Assembly (NCBI RefSeq): GCF_003332305.1
Contig: NZ_QOIO01000042.1
Location: 1-52,296, forward strand
Direction of reading: 5' to 3'
Length of the DNA stretch: 52,296 bases
DNA from: Microvirga aerophila
Lineage (GTDB): Bacteria; Pseudomonadota; Alphaproteobacteria; Rhizobiales; Beijerinckiaceae
The notes beneath the pieces are model-generated. The model saw nothing but the letters and a program-made list of their open reading frames with translations. It did not search any database and was not told the origin of the DNA. The position numbers and the translations under genes were made by a program. Of this stretch, positions 24,922-33,143 are shown in pieces; the first letter of the stretch is position 1; each line of letters opens with the position of its first letter.

Positions 24922-26424
24922 ATGCCCATCCTTGGTCTTCCCGATGATCTTCCTGATCCGGCCCGGCGTTATGCTGAGGCGCTGCCTAAGGGGCGGTATA
25001 CCGCCTTCCCCCTTACTTCCCTTGACCGGACGGGCGTCGCCGTCTGGGAAGTTGCGCTGTTCCTCGACAATGCTGCGGATTTTCCCGGCGCCATGCCCTC
25101 GGGGTACGGGTACGGCACCACGGACGGAGAGGCACTGATCGGCGCGATTGCCGAAATGGCGGAGATGATCTGTCCGACATTGCGGCTTGTCGGCGAGCCC
25201 CACTGGACAGGGTCTTACAACGAACTGGTCCTCAGGGTCGGCAAGGCCCGCATCACCGACCCGCTGACTTTGTGTCTGCCCGCAGGCAGCCCCGTTGACC
25301 GGGACACGCCACTGGCCTGGATCAAGGCCGTCCGAGCGAGGACGGGCGAGCCGGTCCTTGTGCCCATGGATGTGGGTGCTTTAGACTACTTCGAGCTGCC
25401 ACCGGGTTACCAGCCATTCACAACCCTGATCACCAATGGCCTCGGTGCCGGCCCCGACATTGACTGGGCTCTTGGTCATGGATTGCTGGAATGTCTCCAG
25501 CGGGATGGCAACGGTCTTCTCTTCCGCGCCCTGGACCAAGGCATTCTTCTCGACCTGCCGCAAAACCTGGAGCCGGGAACCCGAGCGCTCCTCGACCATC
25601 TTGATGGTCTCGGCATAGAGGTTCAGGCAAAGTACGCAACCGATGAGTTCGGCCTCGCCAATCTTTATGTCGTCGGCTTCGAGCGCGACGGTTACGAGCC
25701 GCCCGTGCCGATCATGCTGTCGGCTTGTGGAGAGGCCTGCGACCCGGACCGGGAGCGTGCGCTTCGCAAAGCCCTGCTGGAATTCTGCTCATCGCGTGTG
25801 CGCAAGGCCTACTCGCATGGCCCGCGTGCCGTGGCTGAACGGGTAGCGCCGCAGGGCCATATCGAGGCCTTCCTGCAGACCGCTGGCCCAAGCTTGGAGA
25901 ATGCCGAGAACCGGGCTTTGACCGAAATGCTTGGATGGGCTCGGCTGAACTCATCCAAGCTCAAAGATACACTCCGAAGGAGCGTCTTTTTCACAAGAGC
26001 GGTCAAGAGCTTTGGGGAGCTGCCTGCAACCCCTTGCGTTGATACCCGCGAGCGCGGACGCGTCGCCCGCAACCATCTGGAGGCGGCAGGCTTTGACGTG
26101 CTGTACGTCGACTGTTCTCCTCCCAACCACTCCGTTGCAGTTGTGAAGGTCATCGTTCCGGGGCTGGAGGTGGAAACGATGAGTTACTACCGCATCGGAG
26201 AGCGGAACACGCGCAAGCTCATCGAACGTGACAGTCCCCTGATCCGGTTCGGCGAGCCTGCAGATGCGCTTCGCCCTGTTCGCCTGACTCCTGAGGCTCT
26301 GGACCGGCTGGGTGGTCGCCAGCCTCTGCTCGACACCGCCGCCGTGGATCGGATGGTCGGCCCCCTTTACCCGCTCTATCGCGAGCCTGAGGCTCACCAC
26401 GTCGCGGAGGTTCTAGGTCTCTGA
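24922..26424 (+). CDS. YcaO-family protein (ATP-dependent cyclodehydratase/amidine-forming fold)
   Basis: A 500-residue protein with a complete YcaO domain. Expected ATP/Mg residues appear in EALIGAIAEMAEMICP, in ALGHGLLECLQRDGNG and in ALRKALLEFCSSRVRKA, and the distal part has SVAVVKVIVPGLE. YcaO proteins activate peptide amides with ATP to make azolines, thioamides or amidines, or modify RimO partners. No short precursor peptide, E1-like partner, TfuA or dehydrogenase is next to it, so the substrate is unknown. The C-terminus lacks the proline-rich end typical of azoline-forming members. The next gene on the strand, a 120-aa membrane protein, has its own promoter. Confidence 0.87.
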   Translation: MPILGLPDDLPDPARRYAEALPKGRYTAFPLTSLDRTGVAVWEVALFLDNAADFPGAMPSGYGYGTTDGEALIGAIAEMAEMICPTLRLVGEPHWTGSYNELVLRVGKARITDPLTLCLPAGSPVDRDTPLAWIKAVRARTGEPVLVPMDVGALDYFELPPGYQPFTTLITNGLGAGPDIDWALGHGLLECLQRDGNGLLFRALDQGILLDLPQNLEPGTRALLDHLDGLGIEVQAKYATDEFGLANLYVVGFERDGYEPPVPIMLSACGEACDPDRERALRKALLEFCSSRVRKAYSHGPRAVAERVAPQGHIEAFLQTAGPSLENAENRALTEMLGWARLNSSKLKDTLRRSVFFTRAVKSFGELPATPCVDTRERGRVARNHLEAAGFDVLYVDCSPPNHSVAVVKVIVPGLEVETMSYYRIGERNTRKLIERDSPLIRFGEPADALRPVRLTPEALDRLGGRQPLLDTAAVDRMVGPLYPLYREPEAHHVAEVLGL

Positions 26425-26437
26425 GGCACTGACGTTC

Positions 26438-26462
26438 GGAACCGTCACATATCAGCTGGGTT
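26438..26462 (+). promoter_or_regulatory. EcfG-type general-stress promoter of the 120-aa membrane protein gene
   Basis: GGAAC at 26438-26442, 17 bases, GTT at 26460-26462. The -35 is perfect. The ATG is 65 bases downstream. Confidence 0.65.
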
Positions 26463-26526
26463 GTTGGACATCACTGGCGTGTGGGAGCCCGCGGCCCTGC
26501 TCGCTCCACCCTGTCAGGATCAATCC

Positions 26527-26889
26527 ATGACACAGTCTGACATCCCTCCGACCCACACGATCAATCCCATCAATCAGCCGCCGGACTCGGATGCCCCAAC
26601 CGCCGCAATGCTCAAGGCCGATATCGATAGCGGGGCAAGCGGCGACAAAACGAAGGTGTTCGATCCTGGCATGGCCATGCTGGGCACGTGCGAGGAAGCC
26701 TCCGGAACCCCATTAACGCCGGCGCAGCTTGCCTGGGCCCGGCGTCAGGAGACCTTTCACCGCTGGAGGAATGGCCTCAAGACAGGCATCGCCCACCACA
26801 GGCAGGATGGCTTCCCGACAGTGTTTATCGGTTTCATCGTCCTTCTGGGTACCGTTCTCGTGAGCGGAATCTCAATGGTTGGCCCATAA
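26527..26889 (+). CDS. hypothetical protein with C-terminal membrane helix, 120 aa
   Basis: A small protein with a disordered, polar N-terminus (threonine-, asparagine- and proline-rich). A conserved-looking segment DKTKVFDPGMAMLGTCEEASG follows over residues 40-60, then a basic helix RRQETFHRWRNG and one hydrophobic helix near the end (TVFIGFIVLLGTVLVSGISMV). It is therefore probably a tail-anchored inner-membrane protein. I do not recognise a named domain. The ATG at 26527 has AGGA eight bases before it; an in-frame TTG at 26461 overlaps the promoter and is rejected. A perfect-box EcfG promoter upstream marks it as a general-stress gene. Confidence 0.65.
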   Translation: MTQSDIPPTHTINPINQPPDSDAPTAAMLKADIDSGASGDKTKVFDPGMAMLGTCEEASGTPLTPAQLAWARRQETFHRWRNGLKTGIAHHRQDGFPTVFIGFIVLLGTVLVSGISMVGP

Positions 26890-26918
26890 CCTGGAAAGCT
26901 CCAGGGTCTGACCACTTC

Positions 26919-27599
26919 TCATGGTCGATCACACCAGTCCCGCAGGCGCTGAATTCGAAGGTTTGATACGACGAACTGGAAGCCTGCCGCATCAACGGCT
27001 TGATCAGCCTCCGGGTGCTCGCCATAAGCTGCGCCTCCGTTCCAGGCGATAGCGCGGACAGGATGTCCTAGCCTATGTATGAAATCGTCTTGTGAGCCGC
27101 TGGCTTCGTCCCAGAGTTTTTCCCTGGTAACGGACGCAGCGCTGTGGGTTCGTGTATGGCTCGCAACGACGTGAGCACCATCCAGAGTTGCAACTTCGTC
27201 CCATGAGAGTGCGATCCGAGTCCCTAGTGTTTCATCACTCTCGCAGGTGATGTTGTGATCCGCAGCGAAGCTCCACTGATCAGCTGCGCTGACAAAGCCT
27301 GTGATTACGAAAAACCAACCAACCAATCCGTGTCGATCAAGAAGCGGACGTGCCACGTCAAAGTTGTTACGATACCCATTGTAAAACGCGAGGATCAAAC
27401 CGGGCCTGGATTTATGCCATTGCCCTGTTGTCATCACCCGGTCGAGGTCCTCAGCTGTGACCGGATCGAAGTACTGGGCATAAAGGGCGAACTGCCGTTC
27501 GTAATCCGCTCTCCGCCGTTCCGGCGTGAGGTGGAAATTAACGGTGCGGATAACAGCTCCCGCCTCGAAGGCCGCTGCAACGGCATCGAGTTCAAGCAT
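26919..27599 (-). CDS. NodB-like polysaccharide deacetylase family protein lacking the catalytic Asp pair
   Basis: A 226-residue protein of the carbohydrate esterase 4 fold, last gene of the sugar ABC operon. Where active enzymes have TFDDGY it reads LILAFYNGYRNNFDVARPLL, so both aspartates of the first motif are replaced. The metal-binding motif survives as ASHTRTH. It may be a family of non-classical deacetylases or a sugar-binding pseudoenzyme. The ATG at 27599 has GAGG six bases before it and overlaps the end of the preceding gene by eight bases. No signal peptide is seen, so it acts in the cytosol. Confidence 0.75.
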   Translation of the reverse strand: MLELDAVAAAFEAGAVIRTVNFHLTPERRRADYERQFALYAQYFDPVTAEDLDRVMTTGQWHKSRPGLILAFYNGYRNNFDVARPLLDRHGLVGWFFVITGFVSAADQWSFAADHNITCESDETLGTRIALSWDEVATLDGAHVVASHTRTHSAASVTREKLWDEASGSQDDFIHRLGHPVRAIAWNGGAAYGEHPEADQAVDAAGFQFVVSNLRIQRLRDWCDRP

Positions 27600-27894
27600 C
27601 ACGCGCCTCATCACGAACTTGGGCGAGCGCGGCCGAGCCGAACGTGCGGTCTGCAATCCACTCGATTACGCGCGAGAGGTCGCCAGCACCGTGCTCGCTC
27701 TTGTGAGGACCAGAACCGTTGACACCTTCGCGGAGCAATGGTCCGAGACAGCCCGAGGACGGGTCTACTCCAGCAACAAGGCTGGGCCCGTTTTCAAGCA
27801 TCAGGATCATCGGGATTCCTTCCTCGCCGTAATTTCGACCCGCCAGAAAAGTGAGAGCAGCCTGGAGGCTATTGTGGTCTGGATCATCGGTCAT
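27592..27894 (-). CDS. hypothetical protein in the sugar ABC operon, 100 aa
   Basis: I do not recognise the family. The protein has a helix-strand start (SLQAALTFLAGRNYG, then IPMILMLENGPSLVAG) and a C-terminal helical part (DLSRVIEWIADRTFGS). The ATG at 27894 follows AGAGGGAC. Its start lies 36 bases after the second permease and its end overlaps the NodB-like gene, so the operon arrangement supports it as real. A role linked to use of the transported sugar is possible, but nothing in the sequence proves it. Confidence 0.6.
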   Translation of the reverse strand: MTDDPDHNSLQAALTFLAGRNYGEEGIPMILMLENGPSLVAGVDPSSGCLGPLLREGVNGSGPHKSEHGAGDLSRVIEWIADRTFGSAALAQVRDEARDA

Positions 27895-27930
27895 TGTCCC
27901 TCTTGGAATATCTACTATCACAGTATGGGC

Positions 27931-28902
27931 TTACCCTTTGAGACTGCCCATGCTGAGGCCACGAACGTAGAAGCGCTGAAGGCACAAAAACAGCACGATG
28001 ACTGGGATGACGGATACAGCGAGTGCCGCCTGCTGCAATGATTGGTTTCGCTCGTCAAAAAACTCGCTGCGCAGGAGTTGAATCCCCACAGTGACGGTCT
28101 GAAGCTCGGGGGCCGCTCGCGTGACTGTCATGGTCCAGATCACCTCGTTCCAGTGGTAGATCCAGACAAGAAGCCCGAGCGTCACCATCCCCGGACGCAC
28201 CAGCGGCAGGGCTATGCGCCAGAACAGGCCAAACTCGCTGGCACCATCGATCCGTGCGGCATCGAGCAGCTCATCCGGCACCGTCAACATAAACTGACGC
28301 ATCAGGAAAACGCCGTACCAGGACACCGCAAAGGGTAGGATCAGAGCAAGATAGCTGTCGAGCAGGCCTGTCCCCCCTTGCCCCAGCCAGTCGTTGCCGC
28401 CCGCGAACGGCCAGTAGCGCAGGATAAAGAACATTGGGATGATGAAAAGGAAGAACGGAAAGATCTGCGCGACGAGAACAATGCGCAAAATCAGGTTTTG
28501 GCCTCGGAAGCGGTACTTGGCGAGCGCGAAGCCGGCAAGCGCGCTCGTGACAAGCTGGACCACCGTAATGGCTCCTGTCACGATAACACTGTTCGTTAGC
28601 CAGGCGAGCATCGGCAGATCAGTGAAGGCCCGGATGAAGTTGTGCCATTGCGGGATTGCTGGCCAGTAAACGGGGGGCCGGGCTAATCGCTCAACCGGCG
28701 TGCGCAGCGCACCAATCAGCATGTCCGCAAACGGCAGGATCATGATGACGGCGCCGAGGCTCAGGATGCCGTATTTGACTATCCAGACGGCCCATTTACG
28801 TCCCGTTCGAGCATGCGCCGCTGTTGTCCCTGCATTCGTTGCATCCCTGGGCTTGGGCAAGTCTGCCTGAGCGGTTTTGGCTTTGTGCGAAAGCATCCGC
28901 AT
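27931..28902 (-). CDS. Carbohydrate ABC transporter permease (MalG type)
   Basis: A 323-residue inner-membrane permease of the CUT1 sugar uptake family, with six hydrophobic segments. The loop that docks the ATPase is seen as DAARIDGASEFGLFWRIALPLVRP (EAA motif, split here at the glycine). The N-terminal 30 residues are polar and cytosolic. The ATG overlaps the stop of the upstream permease (TGATG), which shows translational coupling. It works with the MalF-type permease, the binding protein and an ATPase that is not encoded here. Confidence 0.93.
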   Translation of the reverse strand: MRMLSHKAKTAQADLPKPRDATNAGTTAAHARTGRKWAVWIVKYGILSLGAVIMILPFADMLIGALRTPVERLARPPVYWPAIPQWHNFIRAFTDLPMLAWLTNSVIVTGAITVVQLVTSALAGFALAKYRFRGQNLILRIVLVAQIFPFFLFIIPMFFILRYWPFAGGNDWLGQGGTGLLDSYLALILPFAVSWYGVFLMRQFMLTVPDELLDAARIDGASEFGLFWRIALPLVRPGMVTLGLLVWIYHWNEVIWTMTVTRAAPELQTVTVGIQLLRSEFFDERNQSLQQAALAVSVIPVIVLFLCLQRFYVRGLSMGSLKG

Positions 28903-29801
28903 CAGTAGGCCTCCACACCCCCGCGCCGCAGGACACGCAATTGAAGGAGAGAGACGAGGAAGATGACAACAAGCAGCACATAGGCGGCTGCCGACGCGCG
29001 GCCTAGGCGCAAGTCCGTGAACGCCATGCCATAGATGTAGAGTGCGGTGACGTTCGTGCTGTTCACGGGCCCGCCCTCCGTCAGCACAAGGATCAAGGCA
29101 AAATAGCTGATGGCGGTGATGACGCTGGTGATGAGCACAAACAGGATGGTGGGCCGCAGCAGCGGCAGGGTGATGCTCCAGAAGATCCGGGCTTCGCTGG
29201 CGCCGTCAATCCGCGCCGCCTCGTGAAGGGACTCGTCGATGGCTCCGAGCCCGGCGGAGAATAGCAGCATATTCTGGCCAAGGTGCATCCAGACAAACAC
29301 CATCACAACCGCGATCATGGCCGTTGACGGATCGTTGAGCCACGCCGGCCCGGCAATTCCGATGAGCGCCAAAAGACGGTTCAGAACGCCCCAAGGGTCC
29401 GCCAGGACAAACCACCAGATGAAGCCCACTGCGACGACGTTGGTGACCATCGGCAGGGAGTAGATCGAGCGCCACAGCGCCTGATATCGGCTCCGCGAGA
29501 ACACCCCAGCGAGAAGAAGCGAGGCTGGCACACCGATGCCGACCACGCCGACCGTGAAGACAAGGGTGTTAAGGAGAGTTTTCAGAAACAGGGGGTCGCG
29601 TGTGAAAAGGTGCTCGTAGTTCGCCAGCCCTATCCACCGCGGGGCCACGAGGGAGTTCCAGCTGGTGAAGCTCAGGTAAAGGGAGGCGACCAGCGGCAAG
29701 GCGAAGAAGACAAGACCGAACAGGAGTACAGGCACCAGAAACAGGTACGGTGCCGTCTTCTGGGTCACCATTTTCGCTGGGTTGAGGCGGAGTGCTGACA
29801 C
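28902..29801 (-). CDS. Carbohydrate ABC transporter permease (MalF type)
   Basis: A 299-residue inner-membrane permease, partner of the MalG-type gene. Hydrophobic segments start at YLFLVPVLLFGLVFFALPLV, and the EAA loop is EAARIDGASEARIFWSITLPLLRP (given in two halves around the glycine). The start is uncertain: TTG at 29810 or 29807, GTG at 29801 and ATG at 29771 are all in frame. GGGAG is best spaced for the GTG. The gene begins 36 bases after the binding-protein stop and overlaps the next gene by one base. Confidence 0.92.
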   Translation of the reverse strand: MSALRLNPAKMVTQKTAPYLFLVPVLLFGLVFFALPLVASLYLSFTSWNSLVAPRWIGLANYEHLFTRDPLFLKTLLNTLVFTVGVVGIGVPASLLLAGVFSRSRYQALWRSIYSLPMVTNVVAVGFIWWFVLADPWGVLNRLLALIGIAGPAWLNDPSTAMIAVVMVFVWMHLGQNMLLFSAGLGAIDESLHEAARIDGASEARIFWSITLPLLRPTILFVLITSVITAISYFALILVLTEGGPVNSTNVTALYIYGMAFTDLRLGRASAAAYVLLVVIFLVSLLQLRVLRRGGVEAY

Positions 29802-29837
29802 AGTCAACAAGGCTCCCGCGGCACCTGCCTACTGCAT

Positions 29838-31130
29838 TCACCGCGCCTCCCGCAGGATCGACTCGATCTGTGCATTGGCGGCGCTGAGAGCCCTCTGCGG
29901 GTCCTGGCGTCCGAGCCACGCCTCCTCGATTGCGCCGCGGATGGTGACCTCAATCTCGGAGGCCTGCGGCACGTTCTTTTCCGAAATTGCCCGGCCCGAG
30001 CTGATCGCCTCCACGTAGGGTCGTGTGAAGGGGTCGTTCACTTCGGCTTGCGACGCCATGATGTCAGCTTTGTTGGCAGTCAGCCCTCCCATTGTCATCA
30101 GCATGTCGCCGACGCATGAGCGTTTGCCCGGCTCGGATGGTGTGTTGAGCCAGCGCACCAGGCGCCATGCTTCCGGCTTGGAAGGGCTGCGTGCATCGAC
30201 CCCATAGTAGAAGGAGTACTGATAGGTGCGCCAATCATCTCCACCTGGGATTGGGGCGACCCCCACCGTGCTCTCGAACTTGTCTCCCAGCCCCTGGCGG
30301 AGCGTGTCTTTGAACCAATTGGCTGTGATCATCATGCCGACAGAACCGCTCGGGAAGTCCCGCACCTGGATGGATGCGTTCGTGATGTTCTGGCGGAACA
30401 TCTCAGCCTGTTTGGTGACAATCTCAACGGCTTCGGGCGCGGTCAGGTTCGTGGAGCGCAGGTCTTCGGTGAACAGCGAACGTCCCCGTGAGAACAGCAG
30501 TGTGCGGAAAGGGTGGACCGCATTGGCCGGCGTGGGGCCAAACGCATAGCCGGCCACTGTGAGCTTGCCTTGCGCGTCAGCCTTCGAGATTTTTGCTGCC
30601 ATGGCGGCAAGCTCGTCCCACGTCTTCGGTGGCGCGGAATAACCTGCTTCTTTTAAGAGGTTCTTGTTATAAACGAGCAGATAGGTGCTGACCTCAGCCG
30701 GAACGCCCCAGATCTTACCGTCGACGGTCGCCGCATCGACAGTGCGGGCCTCGTACTCGCGCCGGACGAAATCGATGATGTCGGCCGGCGATTCGGCGAG
30801 GACGCCGTTTGAGACGAGCTGGACCCCCCATATGCTGTAGACGTTGTAGATATCGGGCGAACGGCCGCCGATGCGTGAAGTCAGGATCGTTTGCAGGAAG
30901 TCCCGGAAGGTCGCCTGTTGATGAACAATCCTGATGTTGGGGTTCTCGGCCTCATAGCGCCGGAAGCAGGCTGTCAGGGGCCGCATCTGCTCGTCGGTAT
31001 AGTGTGTTGCGACCGTGATCGTTTTTTGTTGTGCCCAGACTGGCCCACTAAGACCGGCAACAGCCAAGCCACTGGTAGCTAGCAGACGAAGGGCCACTTT
31101 CAGCGAAAGTCCGACTGGGGCAGGTGACAT
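29838..31130 (-). CDS. Extracellular sugar-binding protein of ABC transporter
   Basis: A 430-residue periplasmic solute-binding protein of the CUT1 (family 1) group, first gene of the operon. A signal peptide covers LRLLATSGLAVAGLSGPVWA, followed by QQKTITVATHYTD. Typical cluster features are DIYNVYSIWG, GVPAEVSTYLLVYNKNLLKEAGY (halves around YLL) and PKTWDELAAMA. The sugar cannot be told from sequence. The ATG at 31130 follows GGGGG; an in-frame GTG or ATG ten codons earlier is weaker. Downstream genes are two permeases, a 100-aa protein and the NodB-like protein. Confidence 0.93.
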   Translation of the reverse strand: MSPAPVGLSLKVALRLLATSGLAVAGLSGPVWAQQKTITVATHYTDEQMRPLTACFRRYEAENPNIRIVHQQATFRDFLQTILTSRIGGRSPDIYNVYSIWGVQLVSNGVLAESPADIIDFVRREYEARTVDAATVDGKIWGVPAEVSTYLLVYNKNLLKEAGYSAPPKTWDELAAMAAKISKADAQGKLTVAGYAFGPTPANAVHPFRTLLFSRGRSLFTEDLRSTNLTAPEAVEIVTKQAEMFRQNITNASIQVRDFPSGSVGMMITANWFKDTLRQGLGDKFESTVGVAPIPGGDDWRTYQYSFYYGVDARSPSKPEAWRLVRWLNTPSEPGKRSCVGDMLMTMGGLTANKADIMASQAEVNDPFTRPYVEAISSGRAISEKNVPQASEIEVTIRGAIEEAWLGRQDPQRALSAANAQIESILREAR

Positions 31131-31521
31131 GGAGACCCCCTTGAGCGCGATGAGCCGCAAATCCGGCAGTAAGCAGATAGGGCAAAGAGGCTAAGCAACT
31201 AGTGAGCAAAGAACCAAGCGATTTCTAAACTTAAAGCTTATAAAAGCATGCACATGACGCCTCTAAGTCCCGCGCATCTTGGATGCTATCATTTCGAGGT
31301 ACCTACATTTCAGCAGTGCTTGATCCCTGAGGAGAGCTCTCTAAGCCAGCACGCTCGGGCATAAGGCAGTTGAAGGGATGCACATTGGAGAACCTACCCG
31401 CACAAAGCTGCATCATTGCATGGGCTGAACACTAGCCAGCCGCGTCAGGTTGACACTTTGTGGAACGGGGCAATCAGACCTGAGTTGCTGCATGAGAACA
31501 GGCCATCACGAGGAACCTACC
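31131..31521. other. divergent intergenic region, 391 bases
   Basis: It holds the promoter of the sugar ABC operon (left) and of DUF2945 (right). An AT-rich stretch at 31220-31250 could contain the operon's -10. No repressor palindrome was recognised. The right part carries the EcfG promoter listed separately. Confidence 0.5.
31462..31486 (+). promoter_or_regulatory. EcfG-type general-stress promoter of the DUF2945 gene
   Basis: GGAAC at 31462-31466, 17 bases, GTT at 31484-31486. The -35 is perfect. The start codon is 36 bases downstream. Confidence 0.65.
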
Positions 31522-31731
31522 ATGGCGAAGTCACTCAAAGCCGGCGACAAGGTGTCTTGGGACTCCTCGGGTGGTCACAGCACTGGTAAGGTGGTGAAGA
31601 AGCAGACTACCCCAACGCAGATCAAAGGTCACAAGGTTGCGGCTTCAAAGGATAATCCCGAGTACATTGTGAAGAGCGATAAGTCGGGAAAGACTGCAGC
31701 CCACAAACCTGGTGGACTCAAGAAAGCGTAA
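31522..31731 (+). CDS. DUF2945 (HVA1, Tudor-like) small protein
   Basis: A 69-residue basic protein of the DUF2945 family. It opens with KAGDKVSWDSSGGHSTGKVVKK and ends with EYIVKSDKSGKTAAHKPGGL, the usual family layout with a Tudor-like fold. The family is widespread in soil alphaproteobacteria and often stress-induced, but its function is unproven. The ATG has GAGGA eight bases before it. The frame is open upstream to 31450, but that part is promoter. A perfect-box EcfG promoter precedes the gene. Confidence 0.85.
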   Translation: MAKSLKAGDKVSWDSSGGHSTGKVVKKQTTPTQIKGHKVAASKDNPEYIVKSDKSGKTAAHKPGGLKKA

Positions 31732-31975
31732 GGGCCTTTCCACCCGAGCTGCCAGGCGCGCTACGCTGGAGCGGAATGCCCACGTGGCTGATGAACTATG
31801 AAAGTTGTGCGCGCTCTTTCAACGTCGGATTGTCAACAGATCCCGTCGGCTATTTTCTCCTCTCAGCCGGACCTGTGCTCGGCGTTCGCCCGGGTGGCAC
31901 ACCGTGACTTACAACTTCCGTAGGCACGCTACCTTTGCTTTTATTGCAGCTTCTGACCCCCTGATTGAGAATGAT

Positions 31976-33079
31976 GTGACCGCGCAGAGCTCGCTTCACT
32001 ATCTACCCTACGATGACGCTGTAGAGACGATCCCACCTGACGAGGACCACACCGTCCGGGAGATCATTGCCTCGCTTGCCCGGGTGAGCCAGACCCTCGC
32101 CAAGCGATACGAACATGCGGTCCGTCCCTCGCATGGAAAAAGCCATGGTTTGCTGAAGGGGACACTAACGGTGCTCCGCGGCTTGCCGGAGCCTTTGGCA
32201 CAGGGTCTCTTTGCCGTACCTGATACCTATCCCTTAGTCGCTCGTCTCTCTACCGAGCCGGGAGATCTTCTGGCGGACACCATCCACACGCCCCGGGGGA
32301 TTGCCCTCAAGGTAATCGGCGCATCAGGCCCGATGCTCAGCGGCCACGAGGGGGAAATCACGCAAGACTTTCTGCTCAGCTCCGGCCGGCGCTTTGCAGT
32401 GGCAGACCTGAAAGGTTTTCTCAGAGTGCAGCATTTCCTTGAGGGGATCTCAGGCCTACCTGAGGGAGCAAAGCAAGCCGGCACGGCGCTCGGGTTTGCT
32501 GTAAACAAAGCGCTGCATCTCCTCGGATCCGACAGCGTGCTGCTGGACTTCTTCGGGCATCCCCACACCCATCCCTTGGGCGAGAGCTATTTCAGTCAGG
32601 CACCCCTGCGGTATGGCCGCTATGTGGCAAAGCTTGGTTTGTTTCCGGCATCGGAGAATCTGCAGAAGCTCGTCGGCACGACCTTGGATCCGTCTGTCGG
32701 CTCTTCCGTGCTGAAGGACGCCGTGGTGGCTCACTTTGCCAAGCACCGGGCCAGGTATGAACTGCGCGTCCAGTTGCGCACGAGCGCAGAGACAATGCCT
32801 ATCGAGGACGCATCGGTGGAATGGCCGGAAGATAAAAGCTCATTCTTAACTGTAGCCGAAGTCGCCTTCCCGCCCCAGGATGCTTATAGCCCGGCACGGC
32901 AGGTCTTCGCCGATGACAGGCTCTCCTTCACACCGGCTCACAGCCTCGCAGATCATCGTCCGCTCGGTTCCCTCATGCGAGGGCGTCTCAAGGCCTACGG
33001 CGCCATCGCGGCGCTTCGAACGGAGCTGAATGCCGGCCAGCGCGTCGAGCCGCGCGGCCTTGACGAGATCCCGGACTGA
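31976..33079 (+). CDS. Catalase-like (y4iL-type) haem-fold protein
   Basis: A 367-residue protein of the catalase-related y4iL-like group, shorter than true catalases. Recognisable parts are LTVLRGLPEPLAQGLFAVPDTYPLVAR (in halves), DTIHTPRGIALKVIG, TQDFLLSSGRRFAV and a C-terminal SLADHRPLGSLMRGRLKAY, where classical catalases have their haem-proximal region (compare RPxG). Activity may be peroxide breakdown or fatty-acid hydroperoxide chemistry; the sequence does not decide. I chose the GTG at 31976 because upstream codons are not protein-like. A leader of 244 bases separates it from DUF2945. Confidence 0.8.
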   Translation: MTAQSSLHYLPYDDAVETIPPDEDHTVREIIASLARVSQTLAKRYEHAVRPSHGKSHGLLKGTLTVLRGLPEPLAQGLFAVPDTYPLVARLSTEPGDLLADTIHTPRGIALKVIGASGPMLSGHEGEITQDFLLSSGRRFAVADLKGFLRVQHFLEGISGLPEGAKQAGTALGFAVNKALHLLGSDSVLLDFFGHPHTHPLGESYFSQAPLRYGRYVAKLGLFPASENLQKLVGTTLDPSVGSSVLKDAVVAHFAKHRARYELRVQLRTSAETMPIEDASVEWPEDKSSFLTVAEVAFPPQDAYSPARQVFADDRLSFTPAHSLADHRPLGSLMRGRLKAYGAIAALRTELNAGQRVEPRGLDEIPD

Positions 33080-33143
33080 GTTGCTCCCCTAGTCACCCAT
33101 AGCAGCACATTCGTCCCTGCCCACGATGTGAACTGATGCTCAT

